Positions 44,361 to 52,586 of a DNA stretch of 64,000 bases are shown piece after piece (positions within the stretch are counted from its first letter, which is position 1; each line of letters opens with the position of its first letter). The stretch covers positions 37,389-101,388 of the forward strand of contig NZ_FOLL01000017.1 of NCBI RefSeq assembly GCF_900112315.1, given 5' to 3'. Below the pieces are notes generated by a model. The model saw only the letters and a program-made list of their open reading frames with translations, made no database searches and was not told the DNA's origin. The stretch is from Parapedobacter composti (GTDB lineage: Bacteria; Bacteroidota; Bacteroidia; Sphingobacteriales; Sphingobacteriaceae). The position numbers and the translations under genes were made by a program.

Positions 44361-45191
44361 TCATGGACTTTTTTGCGCGACGATGGAAATGCCGACCTGC
44401 TCCCGGAATTTGGAAGGCGAAACGCCGACACGCTTCTTGAAATATCTGCTGAAGTAATGCTCATCATCAAATCCCAGCCTGGACGCGATTTCTTTAATAG
44501 ATAAGTAGGTGAGATGCAGTTGCTTTTTCGACTCCAGTATAACACAATCTTGGATCAACGATGAGGGCGATTTACCAAGCTGCTGTTTTATTTTCTTGCT
44601 GAATGCACTTAAGCTCAGATTCAGCTTTTCTGCGTAAAAATAAGGATATCGGTGAGTTGTAAAATTATCGGCCAGCAACTGCTGAAATAGTGAACCTTCC
44701 TGCCCAAGTGCGGCATTCGGCAAAATGGCCGAGTCGATAAGCGCTTTTTTCGCTTTGCTTGATAGCGCCAGTATGAGCTGTAAGTAAGCTTTGATGACCG
44801 ACTCGGAAAATGAGGCATTGGCGGAAAGTTCAGTACGTATCTTACCGATGATCAGCTCGATTTCCTGGTATAGGTCATTGTTTACGGCAACGAAAGGTTG
44901 GAGATAAATGTTGTTGAACAGCAATCCGTTGCAGGCCACTTCTTCTTTGTGGTATTCGATGCAGTAAAAGTCGCCATGAAACCGTATCCGTGTGGCAGAC
45001 GTTAGGGACGCTCCTTTCCAAGACAGGTGTTGATAAGGGCTGAGAAATAACAGCGCGGTGGATGTGTTTTCGTAATCCGTGAAATCAACCATGAATTCCG
45101 TCGGGCACGGCAGCAAGATGATCTGGTAGTGTGAGCTATCTTCCCAGGAAGAATGCGTTTGTATGTTTACGGTATCGATGTGAAAAAGCAT
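44361..45191 (-). CDS. AraC-family transcriptional regulator
   Basis: The 276-residue protein has an N-terminal cupin-like sensing domain (HYQIILLPCPTEFMVDFTDY; FHGDFYCIEYHKEEVACNGL) with Cys residues at about 29, 77 and 87. The C-terminal AraC double HTH contains YFYAEKLNLSLSAFSKKIKQ and IKEIASRLGFDDEHYFSRYF then KKRVGVSPSKFRE. It probably controls the DUF417 gene directly downstream. The Cys residues near the sensor could allow oxidation sensing as in RclR, but their positions were not aligned. The start is ATG at 45191. Confidence 0.88.
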   Translation of the reverse strand: MLFHIDTVNIQTHSSWEDSSHYQIILLPCPTEFMVDFTDYENTSTALLFLSPYQHLSWKGASLTSATRIRFHGDFYCIEYHKEEVACNGLLFNNIYLQPFVAVNNDLYQEIELIIGKIRTELSANASFSESVIKAYLQLILALSSKAKKALIDSAILPNAALGQEGSLFQQLLADNFTTHRYPYFYAEKLNLSLSAFSKKIKQQLGKSPSSLIQDCVILESKKQLHLTYLSIKEIASRLGFDDEHYFSRYFKKRVGVSPSKFREQVGISIVAQKSP

Positions 45192-45542
45192 AGTGTCAAA
45201 AAATTCATCCCTAATGATTAGGGGCTGTCAGGCCAAACCTGTGTGAAGTTATGATTTTTCCTTGGGTTGTTACCTGCGTTGATATTTTGACAAATCGACT
45301 TATTTTACATTACGTCCATAAAACCAGTACACTACACGGTAAATTACACCCTCCAATTATCTAAGCGATATACTGCGTTCGCTCCCTGGCAAACGAAAAA
45401 CCAAGCCCTGCGCCTTTACAATGATTAACTCGTCTGTTTCCATAGTCGCTGTTTCCCACTTTTACTATTCATAGATTTGCGCCGTCAGTGAATAACTGCC
45501 AAGTTCGGATATCCACATCAACATATTGGCCTCCTTACAATA
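45192..45542. other. Intergenic 351 bp, no gene seen
   Basis: The upstream region of the minus-strand araC gene contains no credible frame, hairpin or minus-strand TAnnTTTG box. A TAGATTTG on the plus strand near 45471 leads into no plus-strand gene. Confidence 0.35.
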
Positions 45543-46556
45543 TTACAGGACCTGTCTGGTTTCCAGAAGGGTTCGGTTTATTTCGCCCAACATTTCCATT
45601 GTTCTTTTTTCTTTGTCGGATATGGCTTTTAGCAGGTCAGATGCTTGTTGGATGTATTTAACGTCTTTCGTTTCACTTACTTTTTCAAATAATTGCGAAA
45701 CCAAGGTCCAGCGTTCTGCAATCTCTACAAATGCTTCGTGTCCTGCTTTTAATTCGTCGATTTTCAGCAGGTCGTAACTTTCTTTCAAAAAATCACGGTA
45801 TAGATTTCGGAATAATGCACCACCGGTTCCCGCTTTTTCCATCATCATTGCAGATGTCTTAAACTCGTTTTCAATGTCATTGCTACTATTAAACCATTTG
45901 ACTATTTCTCTGCTTGCTTTTACAATACCTTTATAGCCTATGTTCGTTATCGGTGGATTTAGATAGTCACTCGCGTTATTTCTAATTGCCTTAATAATCG
46001 AGGTTTCTAAATTCGTTTTCTTATCAGTCTTACTCAGCGTATAATACAAATTTCTTGAAGACATGGGGCCCTTTTCGGCTCTTGCCAATGCCAAACTTTT
46101 CAAGCTCGTCTTTACGCGACAGCCTTGTTGCTTTGTGTCCACCAAAAAGGCGTTTTCGTTATCATAGCCATAGATAGCTGCATAGTGTCCTGCAAAATGA
46201 AATGGCCGTGAAAAATATTCTAAATGAAAACAGTCTAATTTCAATCCGACCGCTTGCCCGCTGTCAAGCAGTTCTTTTACATTTTTCCACGCTTTTTGCT
46301 TCGATGTAGTTTCTTTAACGGTTAATTCAAGGTTTAGATTTCTCGCAATATTCCGAGTTAGAAGGTCAGTTTTGATTCGCCCACCTATAAAAGGGAAACT
46401 CATTGTTTTCATATTCCAAAAAATGAAACCCAATCCTTCGCCAAGCCCAAAAAGCATAGGCTCGGAAAGTTCAATGCCGAGTTGTCTTAACAGCGTTCCT
46501 GTCGCTGTCGTCTCGCAATGTTGTCCGTCAAACGCTTTTATATTTTCTATTTTCAT
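45543..46556 (-). CDS. BtrH_N / DUF4872 cysteine-peptidase-like protein
   Basis: The 337-residue soluble protein has an N-terminal BtrH_N domain (FDGQHCETTATGTLLRQLGI with the catalytic-type Cys C14; GLGEGLGFIFWNM; the His in AGHYAAIYGYDNENAFLVD), related to C39-like peptidases and to butirosin BtrH acyltransferase. The C-terminal helical DUF4872 follows (~205-330, ending EKRTMEMLGEINRTLLETRQ). BtrH moves an acyl side chain from a carrier protein to an aminoglycoside; related proteins without biosynthetic partners have unknown roles. No acyl-carrier, NRPS or peptide precursor gene is visible nearby, so it is an orphan here. The start is ATG at 46556. Confidence 0.82.
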   Translation of the reverse strand: MKIENIKAFDGQHCETTATGTLLRQLGIELSEPMLFGLGEGLGFIFWNMKTMSFPFIGGRIKTDLLTRNIARNLNLELTVKETTSKQKAWKNVKELLDSGQAVGLKLDCFHLEYFSRPFHFAGHYAAIYGYDNENAFLVDTKQQGCRVKTSLKSLALARAEKGPMSSRNLYYTLSKTDKKTNLETSIIKAIRNNASDYLNPPITNIGYKGIVKASREIVKWFNSSNDIENEFKTSAMMMEKAGTGGALFRNLYRDFLKESYDLLKIDELKAGHEAFVEIAERWTLVSQLFEKVSETKDVKYIQQASDLLKAISDKEKRTMEMLGEINRTLLETRQVL

Positions 46557-46694
46557 TGGTTACTGCGATGTTGTTTTTGGCTTCATATTTTTTCACTCAT
46601 GAAACCACTAAGGTATAAGTTTTTGTTAACAGATAATTGCCCCTTTATTCAAGGCGCCAGCGGTAATATCGCCTTCATACACCATTTAGAAACA

Positions 46695-46980
46695 GCAGCC
46701 CCGTTTATTTTACTTTCTCTGATGTAAACCTTGGCTTTATTCTGGTTGTTTTAGGGGCGCTTTTAGGTTATGTGGGATAGCGTTCAGTAGAAAAATAGTA
46801 GAAGATGAGTTTATTAATAGTCTGCGGCTGTTCGCTTGGTCATGGGCGATTATTTTGTCTATAATGTGTGCGGTAATGGCCAACCTGTTTGTATTTGGGA
46901 CGCCATATTTATCACTTATGGTTTTGTTTCCTCACTTTTTGTTGACCCTTTTTATCTTAATCTTTAACATTCAATGGTAG
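46695..46980 (+). pseudogene. Degraded small membrane protein gene (partner of the HTH gene)
   Basis: Two frames together encode a membrane protein: NLGFILVVLGALLGYVG up to a TAG at 46778-46780, then in another frame from about 46804 INSLRLFAWSWAIILSIMCA and LVFLFPHFLLTLF-like helices to the TAG at 46978. A stop and at least one frameshift separate them. This type of two-helix membrane protein is usually encoded just before a YozG-like HTH regulator, whose remnant follows 23 bp later. Confidence 0.6.
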
Positions 46981-47003
46981 CGTTATAGTAAGGGCAGGGG
47001 ACA

Positions 47004-47180
47004 ATGAAAAATCACATCAAAATAAATCGCGTAATCAAAGGCTTCTCTCAGGAAACGTTGACCCGAGCGGTCGGAGTAACCCGGCAAACAATCAATGCCT
47101 TGGCTGCGAAATATGTGCCTTCCACAGTTCTAAGCATTAAAGCTGGCTCGTGTCAGGGTTGCAGGCTATTTCATCAATAG
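47004..47180 (+). pseudogene. Degraded XRE/YozG-like HTH regulator
   Basis: A 58-codon frame begins MKNHIKINRVIKGFSQETLT and RAVGVTRQTINAL, the classic start of a compact Cro/C1 regulator. The expected turn and third helix (normally EKGKYxPSTxLALKIA) are shortened to AAKYVPSTVLSIKAG, and the frame then runs into unrelated sequence (CQGCRLFHQ). The helix-turn-helix is probably non-functional. Its end overlaps the first of four 23-bp repeats. Confidence 0.65.
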
Positions 47181-47260
47181 ATTCTTTGTAATTTCATCAA
47201 TTTATATATTGTAAATTCATCAATAAATGCTTTGTAATTTCATCAATACCTGTATCTTTG
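47169..47260 (+). repeat. Four tandem direct repeats with exact 23-bp period
   Basis: The core TTTCATCAAT (third copy ATTCATCAAT) starts at 47169, 47192, 47215 and 47238, exactly 23 bp apart. Units 1-3 also share a TTGTAA end; variation is limited to the middle. The array ends 33 bp before the DUF4143 ATPase gene, and its last unit overlaps the promoter. The regular spacing (about two helical turns) suggests a protein-binding operator array. Confidence 0.8.
47231..47260 (+). promoter_or_regulatory. Promoter of the DUF4143 ATPase gene
   Basis: TTTG (47231-47234), 18-bp spacer, TATCTTTG (47253-47260) match the Bacteroidota -33/-7 promoter well. Both boxes are built from repeat units, so a protein bound to the array would cover the promoter. 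The ATG lies 33 bp downstream. Confidence 0.6.
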
Positions 47261-47293
47261 TACGAAGGAACTGACTGAGGAATCCGATTTGAC

Positions 47294-48451
47294 ATGTTTA
47301 TCGAACGACGCTTAACGCAACAGATTAACGCGCAACGGGACAAATTTCCCGTACTGGCAATTACCGGTCCCCGCCAATCAGGAAAGACAACCCTGTTGCG
47401 GCGACTCTTTGAGGGGTATGAATATGTAACCCTTGAAAACCCGGATAGTCGGCAATTTGCAGAAACCGATCCGGTTGGCTTTCTCGATCGGTACGAGCGC
47501 CATGTAATTTTCGACGAAGTACAGCGTGTGCCGCAATTATTTTCTTATATACAAGGCCGAGTAGATGAAAGCGGACTTATGGGTCAATACATTCTTTCGG
47601 GTTCCCAGAATTTTCATTTACTGAAAAGTATCACACAATCACTCGCGGGAAGGGTGGCACTATTCAAGCTTCTACCGCTGGATTTCTCCGAGCTCCTCTC
47701 GAAGCAATTATTAGCAGACGACTATACCATCGCGGCTGTCAGTGGGTCATACCCGGCGATTTTCGATCGCGGTATCCAGCCGCATATATTTTATACGAAC
47801 TATATCCAGACGTATGTAGAGAAGGACGTCACAGAGCTTTTGAACGTCCGTGACACCAGGCAATTCCGGCAATTTCTGGCACTATGTGCAGGGAGGGCCG
47901 GTCAATTATTGAATATCAGCGCATTGGCTAATGCATGCGATATTGCCTTCAATACCGCAAAAGCCTGGCTATCTATACTCGAAAGCAGTTACCTGGTTTT
48001 TCTTCTCCAGCCTTACCACCAAAACCGCAATAAGCGACTCGTCAAAACCCCCAAATTGTTTTTCTACGATACGGGTCTGTTATGCCATCTATTAGGCATC
48101 AAAACCGCGGAGCAATTGGAAACCGACCGGTTAAAAGGCAGCGTGTTTGAAAATATGATGATTGCCGAATATCAAAAAAGAAATTTTCATCTATACGAAC
48201 ATCACGAGTTTTTCTTTTGGCAGGATTCCTCCGGTAACGAAATCGACTTACTTTGGCAAGAAGGCCGCACGTATAACGCTGTAGAAATAAAGGCCACTAA
48301 AACTATCACGAACGAACTTTTCAAGCAATTGGATAAATTCGAAGCCCAGGGAGCGGTTCTGGCGCCAATACGTAAAATTCTGGTGTATGGTGGCGGCGAT
48401 AATCAACGGCGTAGCCGTTACGAAGTTAAAAGCTGGCGGACGTGTTGTTAA
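47294..48451 (+). CDS. AAA_14/DUF4143 ATPase
   Basis: The 385-residue protein has a Walker A (ITGPRQSGKTTLLRRL, residues ~24-39), a Walker B (HVIFDEVQRVP, ~72-82), a sensor strand (QYILSGSQNFHLL), the linker LLPLDFSELL and a C-terminal DUF4143 nuclease-like domain (KTPKLFFYDTGLLCHLLGIK; GSVFENMMIAEYQKRN; SGNEIDLLWQEGRTYNAVEI, carrying an E-x-D/E-x-K pattern of the PD-(D/E)XK fold). The family is widespread in bacteria and archaea with unclear function, often in mobile or defence-rich regions. It stands behind a repeat-covered promoter. A fragment of a related gene lies at 61.8 kb. Confidence 0.92.
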   Translation: MFIERRLTQQINAQRDKFPVLAITGPRQSGKTTLLRRLFEGYEYVTLENPDSRQFAETDPVGFLDRYERHVIFDEVQRVPQLFSYIQGRVDESGLMGQYILSGSQNFHLLKSITQSLAGRVALFKLLPLDFSELLSKQLLADDYTIAAVSGSYPAIFDRGIQPHIFYTNYIQTYVEKDVTELLNVRDTRQFRQFLALCAGRAGQLLNISALANACDIAFNTAKAWLSILESSYLVFLLQPYHQNRNKRLVKTPKLFFYDTGLLCHLLGIKTAEQLETDRLKGSVFENMMIAEYQKRNFHLYEHHEFFFWQDSSGNEIDLLWQEGRTYNAVEIKATKTITNELFKQLDKFEAQGAVLAPIRKILVYGGGDNQRRSRYEVKSWRTCC

Positions 48452-48529
48452 CACCAATGGCTAATTAGCTAATTTCTTAAAATAGTCCAGGAAACCTTAT
48501 ACGGTCGGGTATTGCGGGCCAACACAATG

Positions 48530-49072
48530 TTAGCGGTTCGGGCTTTTGTCATTCGTTTCAAATTTTAGTAGCTCGGTATAAGGGTCGCCTGTCAGCCCAA
48601 GTGCCAATGCAAATGCTGGTTCCGTCTTCCGTCCTTGCCGTTTGAGTTTAATAATTTGTTGTCTGAATTTTTCTCCGTGTTTGTTCAGCAAATTATGTTC
48701 AACTATTAGATGTCTGTATGCAAATTGTTGTCTTGTCGGAATACGTTGTCCAAAAATCTCAATTTCAAAACCGTCCAAAAAGAAATTGGCAACAATAGCC
48801 AGGGTGTCTAAACTTGGCTGCTCCCTGATCGTAAAACTTCTTTCGTTGCTAAAATTGTCTTTGACTGATTTTTGAAACTCTTGTTTGTCCGCGAAACAGC
48901 AAATAATATCAAGGTCGCTATTTTCAATGTCAATGTTTATGGGTATTGTCCCCACAAGAATGGGGTCAAACTGCTTAAGTTTTGATAAAACTTGATTGTT
49001 CGTCAAGATAGCATATGCTTGTCGTTGTCGGTCGTTGCCATGTTGCAAATATTCTATATTGTCAAAATTCAT
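48530..49072 (-). CDS. DUF4269 nucleotidyltransferase-like protein
   Basis: The protein is 180 residues from ATG 49072 (a GTG two codons upstream is possible). The motif VGTIPINIDIENSDLDIICC, with a nearby Asp pair, resembles the GS...DxD signature of pol-beta-type nucleotidyltransferases. RQQFAYRHLIVEHNLLNKHG and the C-terminal LKRQGRKTEPAFALALGLTG are the DUF4269 hallmarks. Activity is unproven for this family. It is convergent with the DUF4143 ATPase gene. A TAAGTTTG box at 49078-49085 on the minus strand is a candidate promoter element very close to the start codon. Confidence 0.82.
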   Translation of the reverse strand: MNFDNIEYLQHGNDRQRQAYAILTNNQVLSKLKQFDPILVGTIPINIDIENSDLDIICCFADKQEFQKSVKDNFSNERSFTIREQPSLDTLAIVANFFLDGFEIEIFGQRIPTRQQFAYRHLIVEHNLLNKHGEKFRQQIIKLKRQGRKTEPAFALALGLTGDPYTELLKFETNDKSPNR

Positions 49073-49207
49073 ATTCACAAACTTAGTTTTTCAGTTTCTA
49101 ATTTCCCTTACGTTCAACTTAAAATCTTAAATGATGGAATAGCTACAATTGTGAATTACTATCTTGGCCTAAAATTCTGAAATAATCGAAGGGAGTATTG
49201 TGACGTG

Positions 49208-50248
49208 ATGATGGAAGGTATAAATGAACTATATGAAAAGCTTGCCCGGCTGGAAAAGGAGAACGCAGCGCTTAAACTCAGAAACGACGAACTGGCGGAC
49301 TTTTTCGAAAATGCCTCCATACCGCTTCACTGGGTGGATGGAGAAGGTATCATTGTTTGGGCCAACCAAGCCGAGCTGGATGTGCTTGGCTACACAAAAG
49401 AAGAATATGTCGGATTGCCCATCAGTAATTTCCATGCAGATCCGGAGGCGATACAGGACATTCTGACCCGCCTGTCCAATAATGAAACGCTCCATAATTA
49501 TTCGGCCAGGCTCAAATGCAAAGATGGATCGATCAGGCACGTATTGATCAGCTCCAATGTCTTGAGGACGGACGGTAAATTCGTACACACAAGATGCTTT
49601 ACCAAGGATATCACATCAATCGTCGAAGAGGAGAAGAGAAGGAATAGCTTACTGCTTCAACTGGAAGAAAGCGAAGCGAGGTTAAGGATGGCCATAACGT
49701 CCACCAATCTTGGTACGTGGGACTGGGACACCCAAACAGCGAATATCTACTTATCAGCGGAGGGTAAAAGGATATGCGGCTTCCCTTCGGAAGAACCGGT
49801 TTCTTTTGAAAAGCTCTCAGATCTCATCCATCCGGATGACCGGCAACAGGTAGATCAGGAGGTAAAACGCTCGACCGAATCGGGCATCGACGGCCTTTAC
49901 GATATAATATTTAGAATCCACCGGTTTGACGACCATAGGCTATGCTGGGTAAGGGTACAGGGCGCTGTTTACCTGGACGCCAAAAGGGATTCAACGCGGT
50001 TCACCGGCACGATGCTGGATATTACCGATATTAAACAGGCAGAAGAAAAAAGTGCTCAGTTGGCAGCCATTATCAGAACTTCCAATGACGCCATCATCAG
50101 CATAACTTTGGAGGGGATTGTCACCAGCTGGAACGCTTCAGCGCAGCGGATGTTCGGTTATACTGCTAAAGAAATGATCTGCCAGCCAATTTCGAAAATA
50201 GTGCCCGAAGACCGGCAGGACGAGGAAGTGCATATCCTTCACGGCTAA
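49208..50248 (+). CDS. Histidine kinase, N-terminal PAS part (split by frameshift)
   Basis: The 346-residue product has a short coiled coil (YEKLARLEKENAALKLRNDE), then PAS1 (~30-145: PLHWVDGEGIIVWANQAELD, GYTKEEYVG), PAS2 of PAS_3 type (~157-280: LGTWDWDTQTANIYLSAEGK, LIHPDDRQQVDQEV) and the start of PAS3 (~290 on: SNDAIISITLEGIVTSWNAS, MFGYTAKEMICQPISKIVPE). It stops at TAA 50246-50248 in the middle of PAS3. Adding one base near 50240 restores the frame into the downstream kinase gene, since the next frame reads RLRNGLEVEHFDTKR in continuation. Start ATG 49208 was chosen. This is half of one broken gene. Confidence 0.85.
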   Translation: MMEGINELYEKLARLEKENAALKLRNDELADFFENASIPLHWVDGEGIIVWANQAELDVLGYTKEEYVGLPISNFHADPEAIQDILTRLSNNETLHNYSARLKCKDGSIRHVLISSNVLRTDGKFVHTRCFTKDITSIVEEEKRRNSLLLQLEESEARLRMAITSTNLGTWDWDTQTANIYLSAEGKRICGFPSEEPVSFEKLSDLIHPDDRQQVDQEVKRSTESGIDGLYDIIFRIHRFDDHRLCWVRVQGAVYLDAKRDSTRFTGTMLDITDIKQAEEKSAQLAAIIRTSNDAIISITLEGIVTSWNASAQRMFGYTAKEMICQPISKIVPEDRQDEEVHILHG

Positions 50249-50256
50249 GGAACGGC

Positions 50257-51093
50257 TTGGAGGTAGAGCATTTCGATACAAAACGCCTGACGAAGACAGG
50301 AAACCTGTTAGACGTGTCCCTCACCCAATCACCCATTAAGGATGCGAAGGGAAATATCATCGGCGTATCCAAAATAACCAGGGATATAACCGGAAAAAAA
50401 CAGGAAGAACGGCGAAAGAATGATTTTGTAGCGATGGCCAGCCACGAACTGAAAACGCCATTGACCGCTATCACCGGGTTTGCGCAGATATTGATGAACC
50501 ATTCCAAAAAGGCTGGTGATGATTTCAGTTGGCGTGTGATGTCAAGAATCGAGGTGCAGGCCAAAAAAATGAGTTCGACGATTCAGGGCTTTCTCAATTT
50601 GGCGAGAATCGAAGGTGGGAAAATCGAGCTTCGGAAGGAGGTTTTCGAATTGGATGCATTGGTGAGCGAAATTGTGGATGATGCCAAATTGTTAGGCACA
50701 AAACACTTTTTCAAGTTGACAAACAGTGAACCGGCGACCGTATATGCCGATCGCGAGAAAATAGGGCAGGTGCTGATGAACCTGGTCAGCAATGCGATCA
50801 AGTATTCTCCAGCTGGAAGCACCATAACCATTGGCTGCGAAAAAATGGCCGGCAAAGTTATCCTATCCGTACGTGACGAAGGTATAGGGATCAGTGCTGC
50901 AGATCAAAAAAGATTGTCTGAACGTTTCTATCATGTAAATAACGAAAAGATTCAAAACACAACCGGCTTCGGTATCGGACTTTACCTTGTTTCAGAAATC
51001 CTGCGCTACCATAATAATAGCAGTATTCTGGTCGAAAGTGAGGAAGGCAGGGGCTCGATATTCTATTTTGAAATAGACGTTCCGAGCCGCTAA
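50257..51093 (+). CDS. Histidine kinase, C-terminal catalytic part (split by frameshift)
   Basis: The 278-residue frame starts inside the third PAS domain (VSLTQSPIKDAKGNIIGVSK, with ITRDITGKKQ). It then has HisKA with MASHELKTPLTAITGFAQIL (phospho-accepting H63), the N box (LMNLVSNAIKYSP), G1 (VRDEGIGIS) and G2 (TGFGIGLYLVSEIL) of a complete HATPase_c. The chosen start is simply the first ATG-type codon in frame; there is no promoter or signal reason for a separate gene, and the frame is open further upstream into the overlap with the PAS half. All catalytic motifs are intact, so either the break is recent or the base loss is a sequencing error. No response regulator gene is adjacent. Confidence 0.85.
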   Translation: MEVEHFDTKRLTKTGNLLDVSLTQSPIKDAKGNIIGVSKITRDITGKKQEERRKNDFVAMASHELKTPLTAITGFAQILMNHSKKAGDDFSWRVMSRIEVQAKKMSSTIQGFLNLARIEGGKIELRKEVFELDALVSEIVDDAKLLGTKHFFKLTNSEPATVYADREKIGQVLMNLVSNAIKYSPAGSTITIGCEKMAGKVILSVRDEGIGISAADQKRLSERFYHVNNEKIQNTTGFGIGLYLVSEILRYHNNSSILVESEEGRGSIFYFEIDVPSR

Positions 51094-51432
51094 ATGTTAG
51101 CGCCTGTACTTGTGAAGCGGGGTCGGAAATGCCTCCCCCATTTTCGTTTCTCGCGCAATGTACCGGGTCGCTATCACGTTGGCATTTTCTTCATAGAAGC
51201 GCACTAACCTCCTAGCGGGAATACCTAGTGCTATGCCGACTGCCAGAACCTGTTGCCTTTTGTGTAACCGTCATATATGCTATTCTTTGAATCTAAGTTT
51301 AGTTGATAAATTTCATTCCATCAAATATAATCGTAAACCTGTGTACGTAAACCTGATATGTCATGACAACATGCCGTTTGCGTGTTCCTTAGTGTGTATT
51401 CGTCTCGTGATAAAGTCTGGTAGATTTACATT
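51094..51432. other. Non-coding gap with a possible gene remnant
   Basis: On the minus strand, about 51 codons ending at a TAA at 51098-51100 read LAVGIALGIPARRLVRFYEE and YIARETKMGEAFPTPLHKYR. The frame has protein-like composition but no start (a TGA precedes it) and no recognised family. The rest is AT-rich leader of the next gene. Confidence 0.3.
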
Positions 51433-51467
51433 TTTGGTTGACAAAATAAAAAACATATTTATTTTTG
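51433..51467 (+). promoter_or_regulatory. Candidate promoter of the XRE-ImmA/IrrE gene
   Basis: The -33 candidates TTTG (51433-51436) and TTG (51438-51440) are followed by TATTTTTG (51460-51467), a TAnnTTTG match with a 19-23 bp spacer. The region is very AT-rich. The start codon is 52 bp further on. Confidence 0.45.
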
Positions 51468-51485
51468 TAAACCCTTTCGCGATTT

Positions 51486-51496
51486 GTTTGTCAAAC
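51486..51496. promoter_or_regulatory. Small palindrome upstream of the XRE gene, candidate operator
   Basis: GTTTG-T-CAAAC is a perfect inverted repeat around one base, 24 bp before the start codon and after the likely transcription start. A similar half (TTGACAAAA) overlaps the -33 region. XRE regulators of this kind commonly repress themselves. Confidence 0.35.
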
Positions 51497-51519
51497 TAAC
51501 CGAAAGGAGTATGATAGCT

Positions 51520-52578
51520 ATGAACCAACTATTTGGAGAACGATTTAAATCAGCCCGCCTACTGAACGGATTTTCATTGCAGGGTCTTGCCGATGCCTTG
51601 GGCAACAAAGTGACCAAGCAAGCATTACATAAGTATGAGAAAGGAGAGGTGGTGCCGGATAGTGAAAAACTATCGCTGCTAAGCGATGCGCTTAATGTGC
51701 GTCCGGATTATTTTTTCAGACCGATGGCGGTAGAGCTTGGTCCGATCGAGTACCGTAAGCTTAAGCGCATGCCCGCTAAAGAGGAACAGAGGATCATTGA
51801 ACAAACCCGAGAATACCTATCGCGGTATTTGGAGCTGGAGGAACTGTTAGGTGTCAAATACGAGTTCAAAGATCCGTTGAACGATTTTCCCGTAATACGT
51901 GAGTTTAAGCAAATCGATGAAGCCGCACTCGAGCTCCGAAAGGCTTGGAACCTGGGATTGGGGCCGATTTTTAATATCCCTGAATTGTTGGAAGACAAGC
52001 ACATCAAGGTTGTCGAAATCGATGCTGAAATTTCATTTGACGGTTTGCAAACCAAGGTAAATGGTAATATCCCGGTTATTGCTTATAACAGGAATATTGC
52101 TGATAAACTTGATCGCGTACGTTTCACCTTGCTGCATGAGCTTGGTCATTTGCTGTTGAAGTTCGATCCGCAACTAACCGAAAATCAGCGGGAGAAGTTA
52201 TGCCACCAGTTTGCAGGAGCAATGCTTTTGCCAGAACAGACTATCCGCGAAGAGCTAGGTGCTCACCGAAACCGGCTTTCAGTTACTGAGCTCGGTCATA
52301 TAAAAAGTCAATATGGGATATCCATGCAAGCATTGGTTTACCGGGCCAATTTGCTTAATATTGTCAATGACAATTATAAAAACCAATTTTTTAATATGAT
52401 GAAACAGATGGGGTGGCGCACTGAAGAACCAACTGTTTATGTCGGTGTTGAAAAAGCAACCCGGTTTGACCAATTGCTCTATCGGGCAATCGCCGAGGAG
52501 TTGATTTCAATAAGCAAAGGAGCAGCACTTAAGAATATGAAACTCTCCGACTTCAGGAGCCAATCGTTGGTTATGTAA
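51520..52578 (+). CDS. XRE-family regulator with ImmA/IrrE metallopeptidase domain
   Basis: I chose ATG 51520 (352 residues) because AAAGGAG at 51503-51509 lies 10 bp upstream; ATG 51511 is only 1 bp from it. The N-terminal XRE helix-turn-helix (residues ~5-65: FKSARLLNGFSLQGLADALG, NKVTKQALHKYEKGEVVPD) is followed by a linker and the ImmA/IrrE zinc peptidase with LLHELGHLLL (H206-E207-x-x-H210) and QFAGAMLLPEQTI. In phages and toxin-antitoxin-like loci such proteins cleave or act as repressors. A PIN-domain gene begins 8 bp downstream, and together they resemble the XRE-peptidase + PIN pairs common in Bacteroidota. The partner is broken, so the pair is probably inactive. Confidence 0.9.
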   Translation: MNQLFGERFKSARLLNGFSLQGLADALGNKVTKQALHKYEKGEVVPDSEKLSLLSDALNVRPDYFFRPMAVELGPIEYRKLKRMPAKEEQRIIEQTREYLSRYLELEELLGVKYEFKDPLNDFPVIREFKQIDEAALELRKAWNLGLGPIFNIPELLEDKHIKVVEIDAEISFDGLQTKVNGNIPVIAYNRNIADKLDRVRFTLLHELGHLLLKFDPQLTENQREKLCHQFAGAMLLPEQTIREELGAHRNRLSVTELGHIKSQYGISMQALVYRANLLNIVNDNYKNQFFNMMKQMGWRTEEPTVYVGVEKATRFDQLLYRAIAEELISISKGAALKNMKLSDFRSQSLVM

Positions 52579-52586
52579 GATAGGTG

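Noticed and set aside
51098..51252. Minus-strand protein-like frame LAVGIALGIPARRLVRFYEE
   Set aside because: There is no start codon (a stop precedes it) and no family match; kept only as a possible remnant in the gap entry.
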